This document shows positions 25,293-37,299 of a stretch of 64,000 bases of DNA, piece by piece. Source of the stretch: Coriolopsis trogii (Eukaryota > Basidiomycota > Agaricomycetes > Polyporales > Polyporaceae); contig JAHYIO010000007.1 in NCBI GenBank assembly GCA_020543525.1, positions 1,364,001 to 1,428,000 on the forward strand, read 5' to 3'. The translations under genes were made by a program, and so were the position numbers. The notes under the pieces are model-generated. The model searched no databases, was not told the origin of the DNA, and saw nothing but the letters and a program-made list of their open reading frames with translations. Within the stretch, counting starts at the first letter, position 1. Each line of letters begins with the position of its first letter.

Positions 25293-28200
25293 TCACCGGA
25301 CAGTCAGGGTCGTGTTCAAGAACGTCTGGTCGCTCGTCCCGACCTTGATCACGAACTGGCCAGGCTCGACGACGAACTTGTTGCCCAACGACCAGACCGC
25401 GAGCTGCGTCGAGTTCACGCCTATCGTCACCGTCTTCGACTCTCCAGGTCTGTGTACATCGTAACCGTCAGTCGCGGAGTCAGGGAAGCACGGAGCGATC
25501 GCTGAAGGAAGGGAAGGCCGGAGGAAGGTGGCACTCACGCGAGGTCGATCTTTTGGAAGCCGACGAGCTCCTGGTTCGGGGTGACGACCGAGCTCACGAG
25601 GTCGGTCATGTACACCTATAGCGCCGAAGTTCATGTCAAAGCGAGCTCCATCGAAGGCAGGGCACAGCGTCATGAATGGACGTGAATGGCGCACCTGGAC
25701 GACTTCCTTGCCTTGCCTGTCCCCCGTGTTGTGTACCGTCACGGAGACGCGAAAGTCCTCATCCGTGCCAATTGTCGCCTTTGACAGCGTCAGGTCCGTG
25801 CTGTGCAAGGATTGCAACATACGCAGTTCAGTGGACGTTACGGGTTAACGCGCCAATGGGACGGCTCACTAGTTGAACGTCGTGTAGCTCAGACCATGGC
25901 CGAAGCTCCACAGCGGGACGGGACTGTCAAGGACATACTGCATATGGTCGTCGATGTCAGCCGTCGCTTTCACGGCAAGTGTGGCGCGCGGGACACACCT
26001 GGTGTCCGAACTGGAGTGAACCGTCATCGAGCTCCATCCCGGCATCCACAAATCGCGCGCCCTTGAGGTAGTTGTAGAACACGGGTGTCGTCCCAACGCT
26101 GCGCGGGAACGAGACAGGGAGCTTTCCTGTGACGTGCAGCAAGTTCAAACGTCAATCGGTCAGGCGCGATCCGGACAGGTAGTCGCCAGCTTCGAGGACG
26201 TACCGGACGGATTGACGTCGCCGAAGATGACCTCGGCGAGGGCGAGCCCGCCCAGCTCGCCCGGGTAAAACTGCTGCACAACAGCATCCGCATCTATCGA
26301 GGCGACCGCAGTCAAGATGCCGAAGCGGAGACAGGGATCACACATGGACTCACGCGCTTGGATCCACGGCTCCGCGACGGGCTTCCCGCTCACGAGCACA
26401 ACGATCGTCGGCTTCCCGGCGTCCTTGACGGCCTGGACGAGCTGCAGCTGCGCGCCCACGAGCCCGAGGTCGGACACGTCCACGTGCTCGCCCGTCGTCG
26501 CGTTCGTGCCGGGGGTCCAGAGGAGGGTCTGGTCGAGCGACCAGGTGCCGACCATGACGATCGCCACGTCGGCCGCCTTGGCCGCGGCGACGGCGGCGGG
26601 GATGCCGGACGGGTCGTTGGACCAGAGCTCGCAGCCGCGCGCGTGCGTGATCTGGACGGAGCTGTTGGCGAGGAGCTGGGTGAAGCCGGCGAGGGGCGAG
26701 ATGCCGTTGCTGGACGCGTTGAAGAAGACGTAGTCGCCGAACTGGGGTGGTGTCAGTGGAGTGGAGGGACGTCGTGGGCTGAGTCGCAGGACGTACCGAT
26801 ACGCGGTCGGCTTGAGGGCCGATGAGGGCGATCGAGTTGAGGGATTTGCTCAGCGGCAGTACGTTGTTCCTGTTTTCGAGAAGGACGATTGTCTCTTGTT
26901 CCATGCTGTGCAGGAGTTCGCGCGTTTCGGGCGTGCGGAGGGTCGACAGATAGTCTTCGTAAGGGTATGGATCTGCGACAGGATATTGAGAGGTGCGTTC
27001 GTACAAGGGAGGCGGCTGCATACTTTCGAACAATCCGAGAGCGAACTTGGTACGGAGCATCGTCTTTACGGTCTCGTCGACGTACTTGATGTCAACGGTG
27101 CCAGCTCTAACTTGGTCTGCATACGAGTCGTCAGTATGACGGAGAAGCCGTAGCTGAGCAAATCGCACCGGGTAGAGTGAAAAAGGTGAACGTCCCACCA
27201 CCCATCTCTCCGCTGAGCCCATTTTCAAGAGTGGTCTTCGCCGCACACTCGCGCGAGTCACAAGTGCCGTGCTGGTTGATGAGCAGGTCGACAGAGCCGG
27301 CATCCGCCGTGACCCAGTACTTGTATCCCCACTCTTCTCGGAGCTATATAGATCCCGGATCAGCCTTCGTGACGTTACCCGCAGGAGGATGACGCACAAT
27401 CTCGGTGAGTAGGTCTACCAGATGACTGGTCAGTTCGAATAATGCCAGCAGGAGCACGCAGCGTACGTGTATTCGCAATCGCGGGGATTCCATCGTAGCT
27501 TGAATAGGCCGTCATGATCGAGAGCGCTTCAATGCACGCACGGTTAAACGGCTTGAGGTATGTCGAACGCAGCTCGCGTTCACCACCACTGACTTGTGCC
27601 GTATTTCTAAAGGCAGGTGTTCAGAAACGTGTCACTACACCTCTGGAGGTGATTCACTCACAATCCGCCTTGAGGGCTGCCAAAGGCAGCAAAGTGCTTG
27701 CAAGTCGCAGCCATGCGAGCGATCGCATTAGAGCTGGCGTTGCGCCTTTTGCCTGACTGGAGGCCTGTAACATACGCCAGGCCCATCTCGCCCGTGCTGG
27801 ACGATGTGGGCATGTGAGATGAAACATCCCTGTACGATCCTTCGTACTCACAGAAAGGGGTCCTCGCCAAAGTTCTCTTCGACTCGGCCCCAACGGAGCT
27901 CGCGCGACAGGTCGAGGACAGGCGCGAAGACGTGTGATATGCCGAGGCCTTCTGCCTCGTCTGCGATCGTCGCCGCTGCCTGCTTGAGCAGTTCGGTGTT
28001 AAAGGATGCAGCGAGTCCGATGGGCGACGGCCAGATTGTCCCGTTGTTCGTGAATCCGTGGAGACCTATGGAACTTGTTCATGAGACGGGATCAAAGGTC
28101 GTCGATGGAGCACACAAACCCTCAGACTGTATCAGGGCTGGGATCCCAAGCGTGGTGTTCTCCATGAGGTACTTTTGCCCAACTGTTACCCCAAAGACGA

Positions 28201-28688
28201 ACTTGTCCCAGGGCGTGGCGTAGCCTCCCCATATCGAACCTGCCTTTTGACTCATCATGACTTCCTATTGAGCGCGGTCAATACCGCCATCGGCGCACAT
28301 AGTAAACGTTGAAGACATACGAGCCCGGTCTGATTGAACACAAGAGTGTTGTCGAGCGGATCGTTGAAGTCCATCCATCCGTTCATATCGCCCTGAATGC
28401 TGAAATATGCCGATTCCAGAGCATGTCAGCGTGCGCGGAAGGATGCGTGTAAGAATAGATGACGCACAGCTGCGCGACCTTTTCCTCAAGGGTCATTCTA
28501 GGAAGCAAGTCATCGACCCTCTCCTCGATAGACGCGTGCGCGTTCTTGTAGACAGGGGTCGAGCCATCTTTGTTTGTCGCACGAGCGTGTAGGGGAAAGT
28601 GAAGGTCGTCCCGAACGTCGCAATACTTGCTCGACGCGTATCCCCCGACGGAGAACAGAAATAGGAGAGCGAACGAGAGCGCACGCAT
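25293..28688 (-). CDS. Secreted GH3 glycosidase (beta-glucosidase/xylosidase type)
   Basis: Seventeen exons: 28688-28468, 28399-28321, 28264-28120, 28065-27852, 27796-27662, 27606-27467, 27414-27398, 27343-27169, 27116-27024, 26972-26797, 26741-26354, 26293-26204, 26126-25999, 25937-25870, 25800-25695, 25615-25539, 25449-25293; 802 residues. A signal peptide (~1-19) precedes the GH3 N-domain (QGDMNGW, SEGLHGF, GRVEENFGEDPF). The nucleophile is Asp331 in WVTADAGS, the place of the classical SDW. The GH3 C-domain follows (NRNNVLPL, IGPQADR, GDYVFFNAS, YPGELGGLALAEV, WSFGHGLSYT) and a fibronectin-III-like end. It should release terminal beta-linked sugars from oligosaccharides outside the cell; exact sugar unknown. 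Exon 7 is only 17 nt. It is divergent from the GH92 gene. Confidence 0.93.
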
Positions 28689-29558
28689 CACGACCGTCGG
28701 ACCACCGCAAGAGGAATGGGTTCTGCTTGTATCAATCGTGTCCACTGTCCTTATAGTTGCGCTCGCCATTCGGTCGCGTTCGGGTCGACGGTCCCCGTCA
28801 CGGTCAGTTGATCATGCGTGCGTCGGAAGATCCTACCCCGTCTCCGCCATCACACTGAGGAATAGCAGCGGGCCGCGTTTGAAGCTTGAGGACCATCACC
28901 TTCTGTGACTCTCGGTTCATCTACATCCAGAATTTGGCCATCGTCTATACATGATCTGTCCGAGGATCCGCCGGTAAGCATGCTCAGCACCGTGGTGTCG
29001 ACGAGGGTGGGAGAGGCAGGTCTCGATAGAACGCTTCACGTCCGTCTGGGCTCAGCTACAGGTCATCATATCAGGCCGCAACACAGCCGCGCTACAGCGG
29101 AGGTTTGCTGATGGAAAGCGAGGTACTGGTTGTGGGACGGGTCGGGTCCTCAGCTGACCTTGCTGGACATCGCGAAGACGGGACCGCTGACCTAGTGACG
29201 TTACTGGCAGGTTGTAGTCAAACACATAGATCCAGGACACAAAGCGCTCCAACGCTCAAGTAGGATCAACTATTCTGTGCTGAGGACATGGTGGAAGTGG
29301 AAGAGAGAGAAGAGCATTTGAAAGAGATGATCTTGTTCTGTATTGGTGGGAATGAACACGTGCACTCCAGCGTTTAATAAAGTTTAGGTTCTTGGAAGTC
29401 GAAGCGCCCAGAGACCTGGGGAACCTGAAGTCGACCATCGCGTCGATCACGAAAGCTCTCTCTTTCCTTCTCCCACTTCCTCCTCTTTCTCCCTCGTCCG
29501 TTGTGAATAAACGAGACACAATCTGCATGACTGCTTAAGCAAAATCTGAGAGTTTGTC
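28689..29558. promoter_or_regulatory. Shared upstream region of divergent GH3 and GH92 genes
   Basis: 870 bp lie between the two start codons, which face away from each other. No gene is seen inside. The arrangement allows common regulation, for example by carbon source, but I did not identify a convincing binding site by eye. Confidence 0.45.
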
Positions 29559-32500
29559 ATGAGGCCTCTATTGTCACTCGCTTTCCTCCTCGTATCCGTC
29601 AGTGCTCGGCTACATAGCCGCAGTGCCCCGCCCGAGTTCTCCAAGCCTCCAAGCTCCTCAGTCGATTACGTCGATCCGTGAGTAGCGTCCAAAGCATTTT
29701 TTGCGCATCTGTGAAGTTCTATTATATCCCTTGTTGACCAAGGATGCAAGGCTGCTGTCGTACAATGTCCTCTCTAGACATACTAATAGTGTTGTCGTTC
29801 GACTTCATTTGAGGCGCAGTCTGAACACCCACCCACAGCTTCATAGGCAATGGTGGAGACTCCCCTAACGGTTCCGGGGGTATGATCCCGTCCACGGCAC
29901 CTCCGTTCGCCATGACGCGTTGGGTAGCCCAGACGCGCCAAAACTACGTGTCTACCACGCCCTACAACTACACGGATCCCTACATCCACGGCTTCCAGGG
30001 CACCCACCAGCCTGCGATCTGGATGGGCGAGAGCGGCCAAGCCATCCTCGTGCCCGGTGCGGGAAAGGTTCAGCCCGTCTTCGAGAACCGCGGGATGAGC
30101 TTCACGCACAAAGACGAGATCGCAACAGCGAGCTACTATTCTGTCCTTATGGACGCGATCGAAGGAGGCAAGATACACGCCGAGCAGTCCGCGAGTGAGT
30201 ATATGCACCTCTCTTCCAGTTTGTGCACCCTCTGACGTCACGCGCGCTACCAGCTTCGCGCGTCGGCCACCTCCGCTTCACTTTCCAGGACACCGCCGCG
30301 CCATGGGTTCTGCTCGAGGCCTCGCGCCCTTTCGTTGTCGGCACTGATGACCCCACAAATGTGACGTTTCCCAAGGGGGCGATCGCCATCGACCCCGCCG
30401 CGCGCGAGATCACCGGACGCAATCCAGAGAGACAGGACTTTGTGATAGGCCCCAGTCCCGCGCCGAGCTTCGCGGGCTACTTCTGCGCCCGCTTCGACCT
30501 CCCGTTTGCTAGCTACGGCACGGCGCAGAACGGTACCATTGCGGAGAACGCAACCTCTGGGGAAGGGACCTTGCTCTCGGGCTTTGCTCGTTTCGCAGAG
30601 GGGACCAAGGTAGTCAATGTGCGCGTCGGCGTGTCGTTCATTTCTGTCGAACAAGCGAGGAAGAACTTGGACACCGAGATCCCGGACGGGACGACATTGG
30701 AGACGACGGCCGAGAAGACACGCGCGGCTTGGGCGGAGAAGCTGGATCGCATCAAGGTGGAGGGCGCGACGGAGGAAGAGAATGAGATCTTCTATACCGC
30801 GGTGTTCCATACCCTTCAGGTTGTCTCCCATGCATCGGCCACGAGTACCGCACTGACCGTCTGACGTCGTCTCCAGTACCCGTACGAGCAGAGTGAAGAT
30901 GGCAAGTATTACTCGGGATACGATGATACTGTCCACGAGGGAGAGTCATACACAGGCTACTCAATCTGGGTGAGTCATTCACGTGCCCTGTTGTTTCACT
31001 GCGATGACGCGCACACAGGATACATTCCGCGCGGAGTGGGCTTGGCAGATCTTGTTGGCACCCGAACATATTCCAGGGATGGTCCAAAGCATGCTGCAGG
31101 ACTATGTTGAGGTAACGTTCTCGTTCCTGGTAGGCAGTTGCTGTATTCATGGGGTGTATAGGGTGGCTGGCTACCTATGTGGAAGAACATTGTCGGTGCG
31201 TAACTGCCGTTAGTCCTTTATAGTGAGTAATGCTCATGCTCGCTGTAGAGACCAACATCATGGTATGGAGTGACGCCTGCCCGCCATGCGTCTGCGTGTT
31301 GACTTTCTACATAGGTTGGCACTCACGCGGACTCGCTCGTGGCAGAAGCAGTCGTCAAGGGCGTGCGCGGCTTCGACCTCGAGACGGCATGGGAGGCCGT
31401 ACTAAAAGATGCAACCGTCCCCCCAAGCGAAGACTGGACCACTTCGTGAGTGAGCGCAGGATTGAGGACTTGTTGCTGTAGCTTAGCATCCCGCACACAG
31501 GTACTTTGATCGCGAACAAAACGTTGGCTACGAAGTGCGCGCGGGTCTGTCGTCCGTGTACGCTTCGCACGGATGGGTCGCTTCGGACATCCATTCCGAA
31601 GCCGCCTCGCGGACGCTCGACTATGCCTGTACGTCCCACCCTATCTTGCAGACTTGGGCCCTTCCTCACGAATGCACTCACGCGCAGACGACGACTACGC
31701 TGCGTACGTGCTCGCTTCTGCCGTGGGCGAACACGAGTGGGCGGAGAAGCTCCGCGCTCGCGCGTTCTCCGCGCCGTTCACTATCTTCAACAACGCGACG
31801 GGCTTCATGGAGGCACGCAACGCGAGCGGGGAGTGGGCCGGCCAGGACGCAGGCTGGACCGAGGGCGACATGTGGGCGTACACGTTCGACGTCGTGCACG
31901 ACGTCCCGGAGCTGATCAGGCGGCGGGGCGGGGAGAAGGCTTTCGTCGACTTCCTGGACGCGCACTTTGACGGGGGTCATAACGACCATACGAACGAGGT
32001 GAGTGGTTTTGCGCTGTGCATCGCATCGAGCGGGGCCGCCATTGGTTATTTGCTGACTGATGGCTGGTGCCGTGCAGCCTTCGCATCATATTCCGTACTT
32101 TTATTCCTTGGCAGGCGCGGCGAGCAAGTCGCAAGAGCGCATACGCGAGGTCACGAAAGACAACTACAACACTTCCGTCAACGGTTTGTCTGGAGTACGT
32201 ACTTTGGGCTGCATGCGCGGTCGCAACGCACGGCTGATCGACCTTCTCCGCAGAACGAAGACTGTGGGCAGATGAGCGCGTGGTACATCTTCAGTGCGCT
32301 GGGCTTCTATCCCGTCGATCCCGTCTCCGCCGAATATGTCATCGGAACGTGAGCGACCCCTCGATCATGTGCATGCACACAATCCTGATGATCGAGATGT
32401 TCCCTCCTAGGCCGTTCTTCGACAAGGTCACGATCGACTTCCCGAACGCGACACAGCCGCTCGTGATTACGTCGAAAGGCGCACCGCACAAGCCGTACAT

Positions 32501-32832
32501 CAAGAGCGTGTCTGTGAACGGGGAGGCGCGGACGAGCCCCGTGTTAAAGCATGTGGACATCGCGCACGGGGGCCATATCGTGTTCGAGATGAGCGCGGAG
32601 CCGCAAGCGTGGGCTTCGGGCACTTCGGTGAGTGTTGACTGTGGAGGTGGAGTGCGAGAGAGGCTGACTGTGACGGATTGTGTCTTTTCGTGTGTAGGCT
32701 TCGGGCGATACGAGGTATGCGCATGTCGAACTCTGATGAGAGTTTGTTGACAGATTGCGCTGCGTGCACGAAGGCTTGCCATGCATGGGCACGAAGACGT
32801 GGATGGCGCCTCCGACGGATGAAAACATTTGA
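29559..32832 (+). CDS. Secreted GH92 alpha-mannosidase
   Basis: Fifteen exons: 29559-29677, 29839-30194, 30254-30819, 30877-30969, 31019-31111, 31162-31195, 31249-31262, 31315-31445, 31501-31628, 31688-31998, 32078-32194, 32254-32348, 32411-32627, 32698-32714, 32754-32832; 789 residues. Signal peptide (MRPLLSLAFLLVSVSA) then the GH92 start VDPFIGNGG and GGMIPSTAPPFAMTRW. The (alpha/alpha)6 domain shows SGYDDT, EGESYTGYSIWDTFRAEW, VGTHADS, and the calcium/catalytic block NEDCGQMSAWY at 655-665 (Glu656, Asp657), followed by GFYPVDP. GH92 enzymes are calcium-dependent inverting exo-alpha-mannosidases acting on N-glycans or fungal mannans. Exon 7 is 14 nt and exon 14 is 17 nt. Exon 3 ends at an unusual GTTGTC donor. 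The C-terminal ~30 residues are the least certain. Confidence 0.92.
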
Positions 32833-34194
32833 GCGTGGATGGAATCTGTAGTGTATCGTCTCGACTGCCCCCGGTGGCTAGGCAGTGTCCGAGTTGGACA
32901 AATCAAACGATTTATGTAAGCGTAGCACATTGGAGATGCAATTCCAAGTGCGACGGACGTCATGCTATAGGCCGTAAGTCGTGTTATAGAGCACGTCACT
33001 GGTGATTGCTTGCTATCTCCCTCCTTGTCACCATATCCACCAGGAGACCGACCAAGGCGTCACTGAGCCAGATTGAAACACCCACAGAAGCAGCAATTGA
33101 CCCTCGGGCCCGCCATATGTCGCAAGTTCACAATGGTGACACGCAAAGTGTTGCGGCCTGGCTGTACCTGCATGAGCATCCGCAGGAAGATCAGGCTCAG
33201 ATACGAGATTGAAAGAATACATGTGAGTTCTGTCAACGGGTTGATTCAGTCTCATGACACCACTAGTTAAATTAGGGTGTTATTGTGCGCATTGTGTCGC
33301 CGCGTGCCGTTTTGGATCTGATACGTACTGTACATACTAGCAGGTGTACCGTACACCAAACGCACTTTGCGCCTGGCAGGCTCACTCCGGGTTTTTCCGA
33401 GGCCAACCCTTTGGCGCCTATTAGCGTAGTTGGCTTTCTCTTTCCACATCGTCCACCCTGTCTTGCTCGAGCTTAATCGCGACTTGTAGCTATTTTCAAA
33501 CTCTGCGCGAAAGCGTTTGGTGCCCATTTCAGCATAATCTGGGAGTGTTGCGGTGCGTTCGTCGCACGCGTTCTTGCGAGTGTTTCGCCGCTAAAATAGT
33601 CTCAGGTACGTATAAGATGTGGAGAGCTAGCTATGTATTCATAGGTCGTTCACAGTGATTTATTTTCGTGCACATGCCTACCAAGATGCGGATAAATAGG
33701 AGACTCTCGGCTCTCGTCACCGAGGTTGGTGTAAGTACCGAGACTCACGAACGACTGGGAGTCGGCGCATGAAGTCATATTGCTGTTGACGAGTCTGAGC
33801 CCCGTAACCTGCAGAGAATCGTCGTCTCTGATTACTAGGTGATTGGCTGTACAGGATGAACTTCCATCAAACGCGGCCCAGCTGTTTGCCTGCGTGGCAT
33901 TGAGGACAACACGTTCTTGTGTCACATCACGCCTATCTGCATATGATCATTGCGGACAACGATGTCCTCCTCTTGCACGACAGGTCCTATACTGCAATCC
34001 TCCAATGCTCACGATACATGGCGAGCGGAAGGATTCTCCAACTTTGGCCTCTCTCCTAGTTCCGTTCAAGGCTTCCATGCGCGTACCGTGGGCGGCCGCG
34101 GGAAGATGATCTATTCTTTCGGATGATCTCGCGGTCGTTCGCTCACAGTTTGACTCTCAGCTCTGCATGACGTTACCTAGTCCCACAGGCACGG
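32833..34194. other. Intergenic region with one possible orphan exon
   Basis: About 1.4 kb. On the minus strand roughly 33955-33752 there is a protein-like stretch preceded by TATGCAG and ending at a good GTGAGT donor in phase 0 (33751), with Ser/Cys/Asn-rich text such as SWAAFDGSSSCTANH. I could not join it to other exons on either side, so it may be a gene remnant or one exon of an unrecognised short gene. Nothing else seen. Confidence 0.3.
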
Positions 34195-34205
34195 TATATA
34201 TATAT
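34195..34205 (+). promoter_or_regulatory. TATA box of first FAD monooxygenase
   Basis: TATATATATAT lies about 125 nt before the ATG at 34330. Confidence 0.6.
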
Positions 34206-34329
34206 CACCCCGAGCTATTGCCTGAGACGACGAGCTGGACATCCCGTGTCGACTAGGCATCTCATCACGCACTTGAAGGCCCTCTCGTGCTAGAGTTCAT
34301 CACCTGGTCGGCAACACGTACACAACAAG

Positions 34330-36322
34330 ATGCCCGACGGATCATCTCCTGCTCAACCGCGATTCCGAGTGGCCATCGTGTACGTAGTGCCTGCATCATG
34401 ACCGACTGCCGCTCATCTTGGGGCATGCACAGCGGCGGCGGAATTGCGGGGCTGGCACTGGCAGTGACGCTCGGACGATATGAGGATCATAGCTCCCGCG
34501 TCCAGATTGACTTGTACGAGGCAGGACCTGAGATCACCACTGTTGGCGCTGGTATTTCCGTATGGCCGCGCACATGGGAGGTCATGCGTTACTTGGGACT
34601 GTACGACCAGCTCGAGAACGAGGCTGTCAAGGCTGGCGGAGGGGGCGATACTGGTGAAATGAGTGGGTGGATGTCCTTTCCCGCGTAGCAAGCCGCTGAC
34701 TTTGAGCCCCTGTGTTCGCATTCTGCTAGAACCTGCGTTCATTTATCGCAAGTCAGATTGGGATCAAGAGGGTTACGAATTTGGGCGAGTCATGGTGCCG
34801 AGTACGTGCTCTTGAGTTGGTGAGCATCCGGCCACACGAAGTTAACGCTATCCTACAGACGGCTCTACGACTATGCACCGGGCGGAGATGGTGGACGTGC
34901 TAGTTCGGAATCTGCCGCTACACTGCTCAATTCACACCTCGAAGCGGCTCGTGAAGTACACCGAGTCGACGAAGCATGATACGACGGCGTACTCGCTACA
35001 CTTTGCGGATGGGACGACCGCACAGGCGGACGTCGTTGTAGGGGCAGATGGTATCAAGTCGAGGACGCGTGCGGCGATGTATGACCTCGCACATGCGAGT
35101 GACTGCCTCGACTCTGCACTCAAGTACATCCGACGTGAAGAGTGCGAGCGGTGTAAACGCGCGACGCCGAAGTGGACGGGAACGGTCGTGTATCGGAACC
35201 TCATACCTTCGCAACGATTGCGTGCAATCAACCCCTCACATCGCGTGCTCAAGACTCCAGCGTTGATCAGCGTGAGTGCTGCCGTGTGTGTACGTACATA
35301 CTTCACTGCCGTAAGGCTGACTCTCTGGCTAGTATTCAGGAAGGAGAAAGGTGGGGGGATGTCATCTGCTCGTCCCTGTCCATTGACCTCTTGCTAACGC
35401 TTAGTTCAGCACATCATCTCCTATCCCGTATCGCACGGCAAGTACATCAATCTCGTCCCTTTCGTCTCCAATCCGCACTTGAGTGGCTCGACGTATCCTC
35501 ACCAAAAATGGGTGGGTGAATCGACCCGAGAGGAATGTTTGCAACATTACGTCGGCTGGGAACCCGAAGTGGACCAATTACTCCAAGTGCGTACTTCCGG
35601 CTTCGGTGAGCTGCTCTTGCTCATCAGGTTCGCACTGTCAAGTGTGTGGAGAACCCGACAATATGGGCTATCCATGTCGTTGAAGATCTGCCTTTCTCCG
35701 TGCGCGGCCGGGTTGCGCTGATGGGGGACGCAGTGAGTGCTCTCTATGATGTCTGTGACACCCCATAATCTGTCAAAATCTAGGTCCATGCGATGTCGCC
35801 CCACTTTGGTGCAGGTGGCGGTCAAGCGATAGAGGTGACCCCCAAGCCATGCATATTCACGCTTCGTGACAACTCAAGTGGTCGCGTCGATATTTCGTGC
35901 AGGACGCGTTCATTCTTGGTCGCCTGCTTGCCGACCCACGGGTATCGCTTGCCCGGATGCCAGATGTGTTACGCATCTACGAGGACGTCCGACTCCCCTT
36001 TGCTCAGGCCGTGGTGAAGAACACCGACAAGGTGGGACACATGTACGAGTTCGATTATCCAGGACTTTACGACGGCGCTCCGTTGGTATCTGGAGTGCCG
36101 GAAGAGACGAAAGCGGAAGACTTTGAGGTCACGAAACAGAGATTGGACGAGCTCGGCGGGGAGATCGTGAAGATGTGGGAGTGGGCGGTCAAGGAGAAGG
36201 TGGGGGACCAGTGGGAGGATGCTGAGCGCCGATTGGACACTTTGGTGGAAGAGGAGAGACAGCGGAACTCCTCGAAGGCGAGCCGTGCGTGGCGCTGGAC
36301 AAAGGTCTGTCCGATCATGTAG
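34330..36322 (+). CDS. FAD-dependent monooxygenase, salicylate-hydroxylase-like, CaaX-ended (copy 1)
   Basis: Exons 34330-34379, 34433-34662, 34730-34801, 34859-35271, 35333-35350, 35410-35586, 35643-35732, 35784-35834, 35903-36322; 506 residues. Group A flavoprotein motifs are in order: GGGIAGLAL (~17-25), the DG motif GADGIKSRTR (179-188) and the GD motif with MGDAVHAMSPHFGAGGGQA (~347-365). Such enzymes add one oxygen to an aromatic or polyketide-like substrate using NAD(P)H; the substrate is unknown. Exon 5 is 18 nt (YSGRRK). The protein ends WTKVCPIM: a Cys four residues from the end followed by two non-polar residues and Met fits the farnesylation CaaX rule. The first splice donor of exon 2 (GTGGGT) is weak. 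The next gene is a paralogue with identical exon layout. Confidence 0.88.
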
Positions 36323-37299
36323 TCATGATGGTGAGTGGAACTACATACAGCCTAGTCGGCTCGAGAGACTTATGCAGAAAACACACAGCCATGCAATGTC
36401 AAATGGTGATCACTATGCGTCGTAGGCCTTTTGAAGTCCACGTCGCATGTATCAAATACAACCCCTCCCTTAAATCTGGTGAATTTGAACCGTTCTGACT
36501 ATGAGAAGAAAACGAGTAGCAGAGGTACCTCCTCTGGGAAGCAGATACTCAACGATACGAGTGACTAGCTGAGTCTCGGGCCGGAACTATGCACGCTACT
36601 TATATACCTAGTTTCGTACAGATCTCACGACCGTCGTCGTCTCTCTCAGGGCCCCACATATCTTCCGCGTCATGAGACACTTATACTTGCGCCTGAACAA
36701 GTGCCGGGTGTTAATGGTGTAGTTTGTTCCACGGTTCTACCTCTTATCGACGTTGACGTTTTCAACTGACTACGGACAGAAGACATGAGACGATGTTTGA
36801 GAGATGTCAAGGCCCTCGTCACACACGCTCGTGGTGAGAGTCGTACATACATCCTGAGCCTGACCGATCTAATGATGAGTTAGTTAACTTAGAAGTAGAA
36901 CGACCGTGACAACGGTCCGAGCATCCAAAGATAATACGGAACGATCCACTACCATTGAAACTCGGAGGCCGTCAGAAGCGTCGTGTATTATTCGCGTGCG
37001 AAAGCTTCAGCGACCTGCGGGAGGATCCACGGCTGTCGTTCCCTCCCATTACTCATCCTTGTCGTCAGGACGCGACCCACGCCAACGACCGGACGTCTTT
37101 TATCAGCTGGAGTGCTTTGGACGTCCCTGACGGGGCTGCAAGGAACATTGAAGTGGGTGAGTAGTGCAACAGTCTCAGCACGCCTAGGCTCTAGAGGACG
37201 GTATCGTACTTATACAACCCGTTTCCAGCAACGTAGACGCTTCTCGCAGATCTCTGCTGACCACCAACCCCTCAAACCTACATAGGTACACACCAGACT
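36323..37299. other. Intergenic region between FAD monooxygenase paralogues
   Basis: About 1 kb. No supported gene, repeat or RNA. It should hold the promoter of copy 2. Confidence 0.5.
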
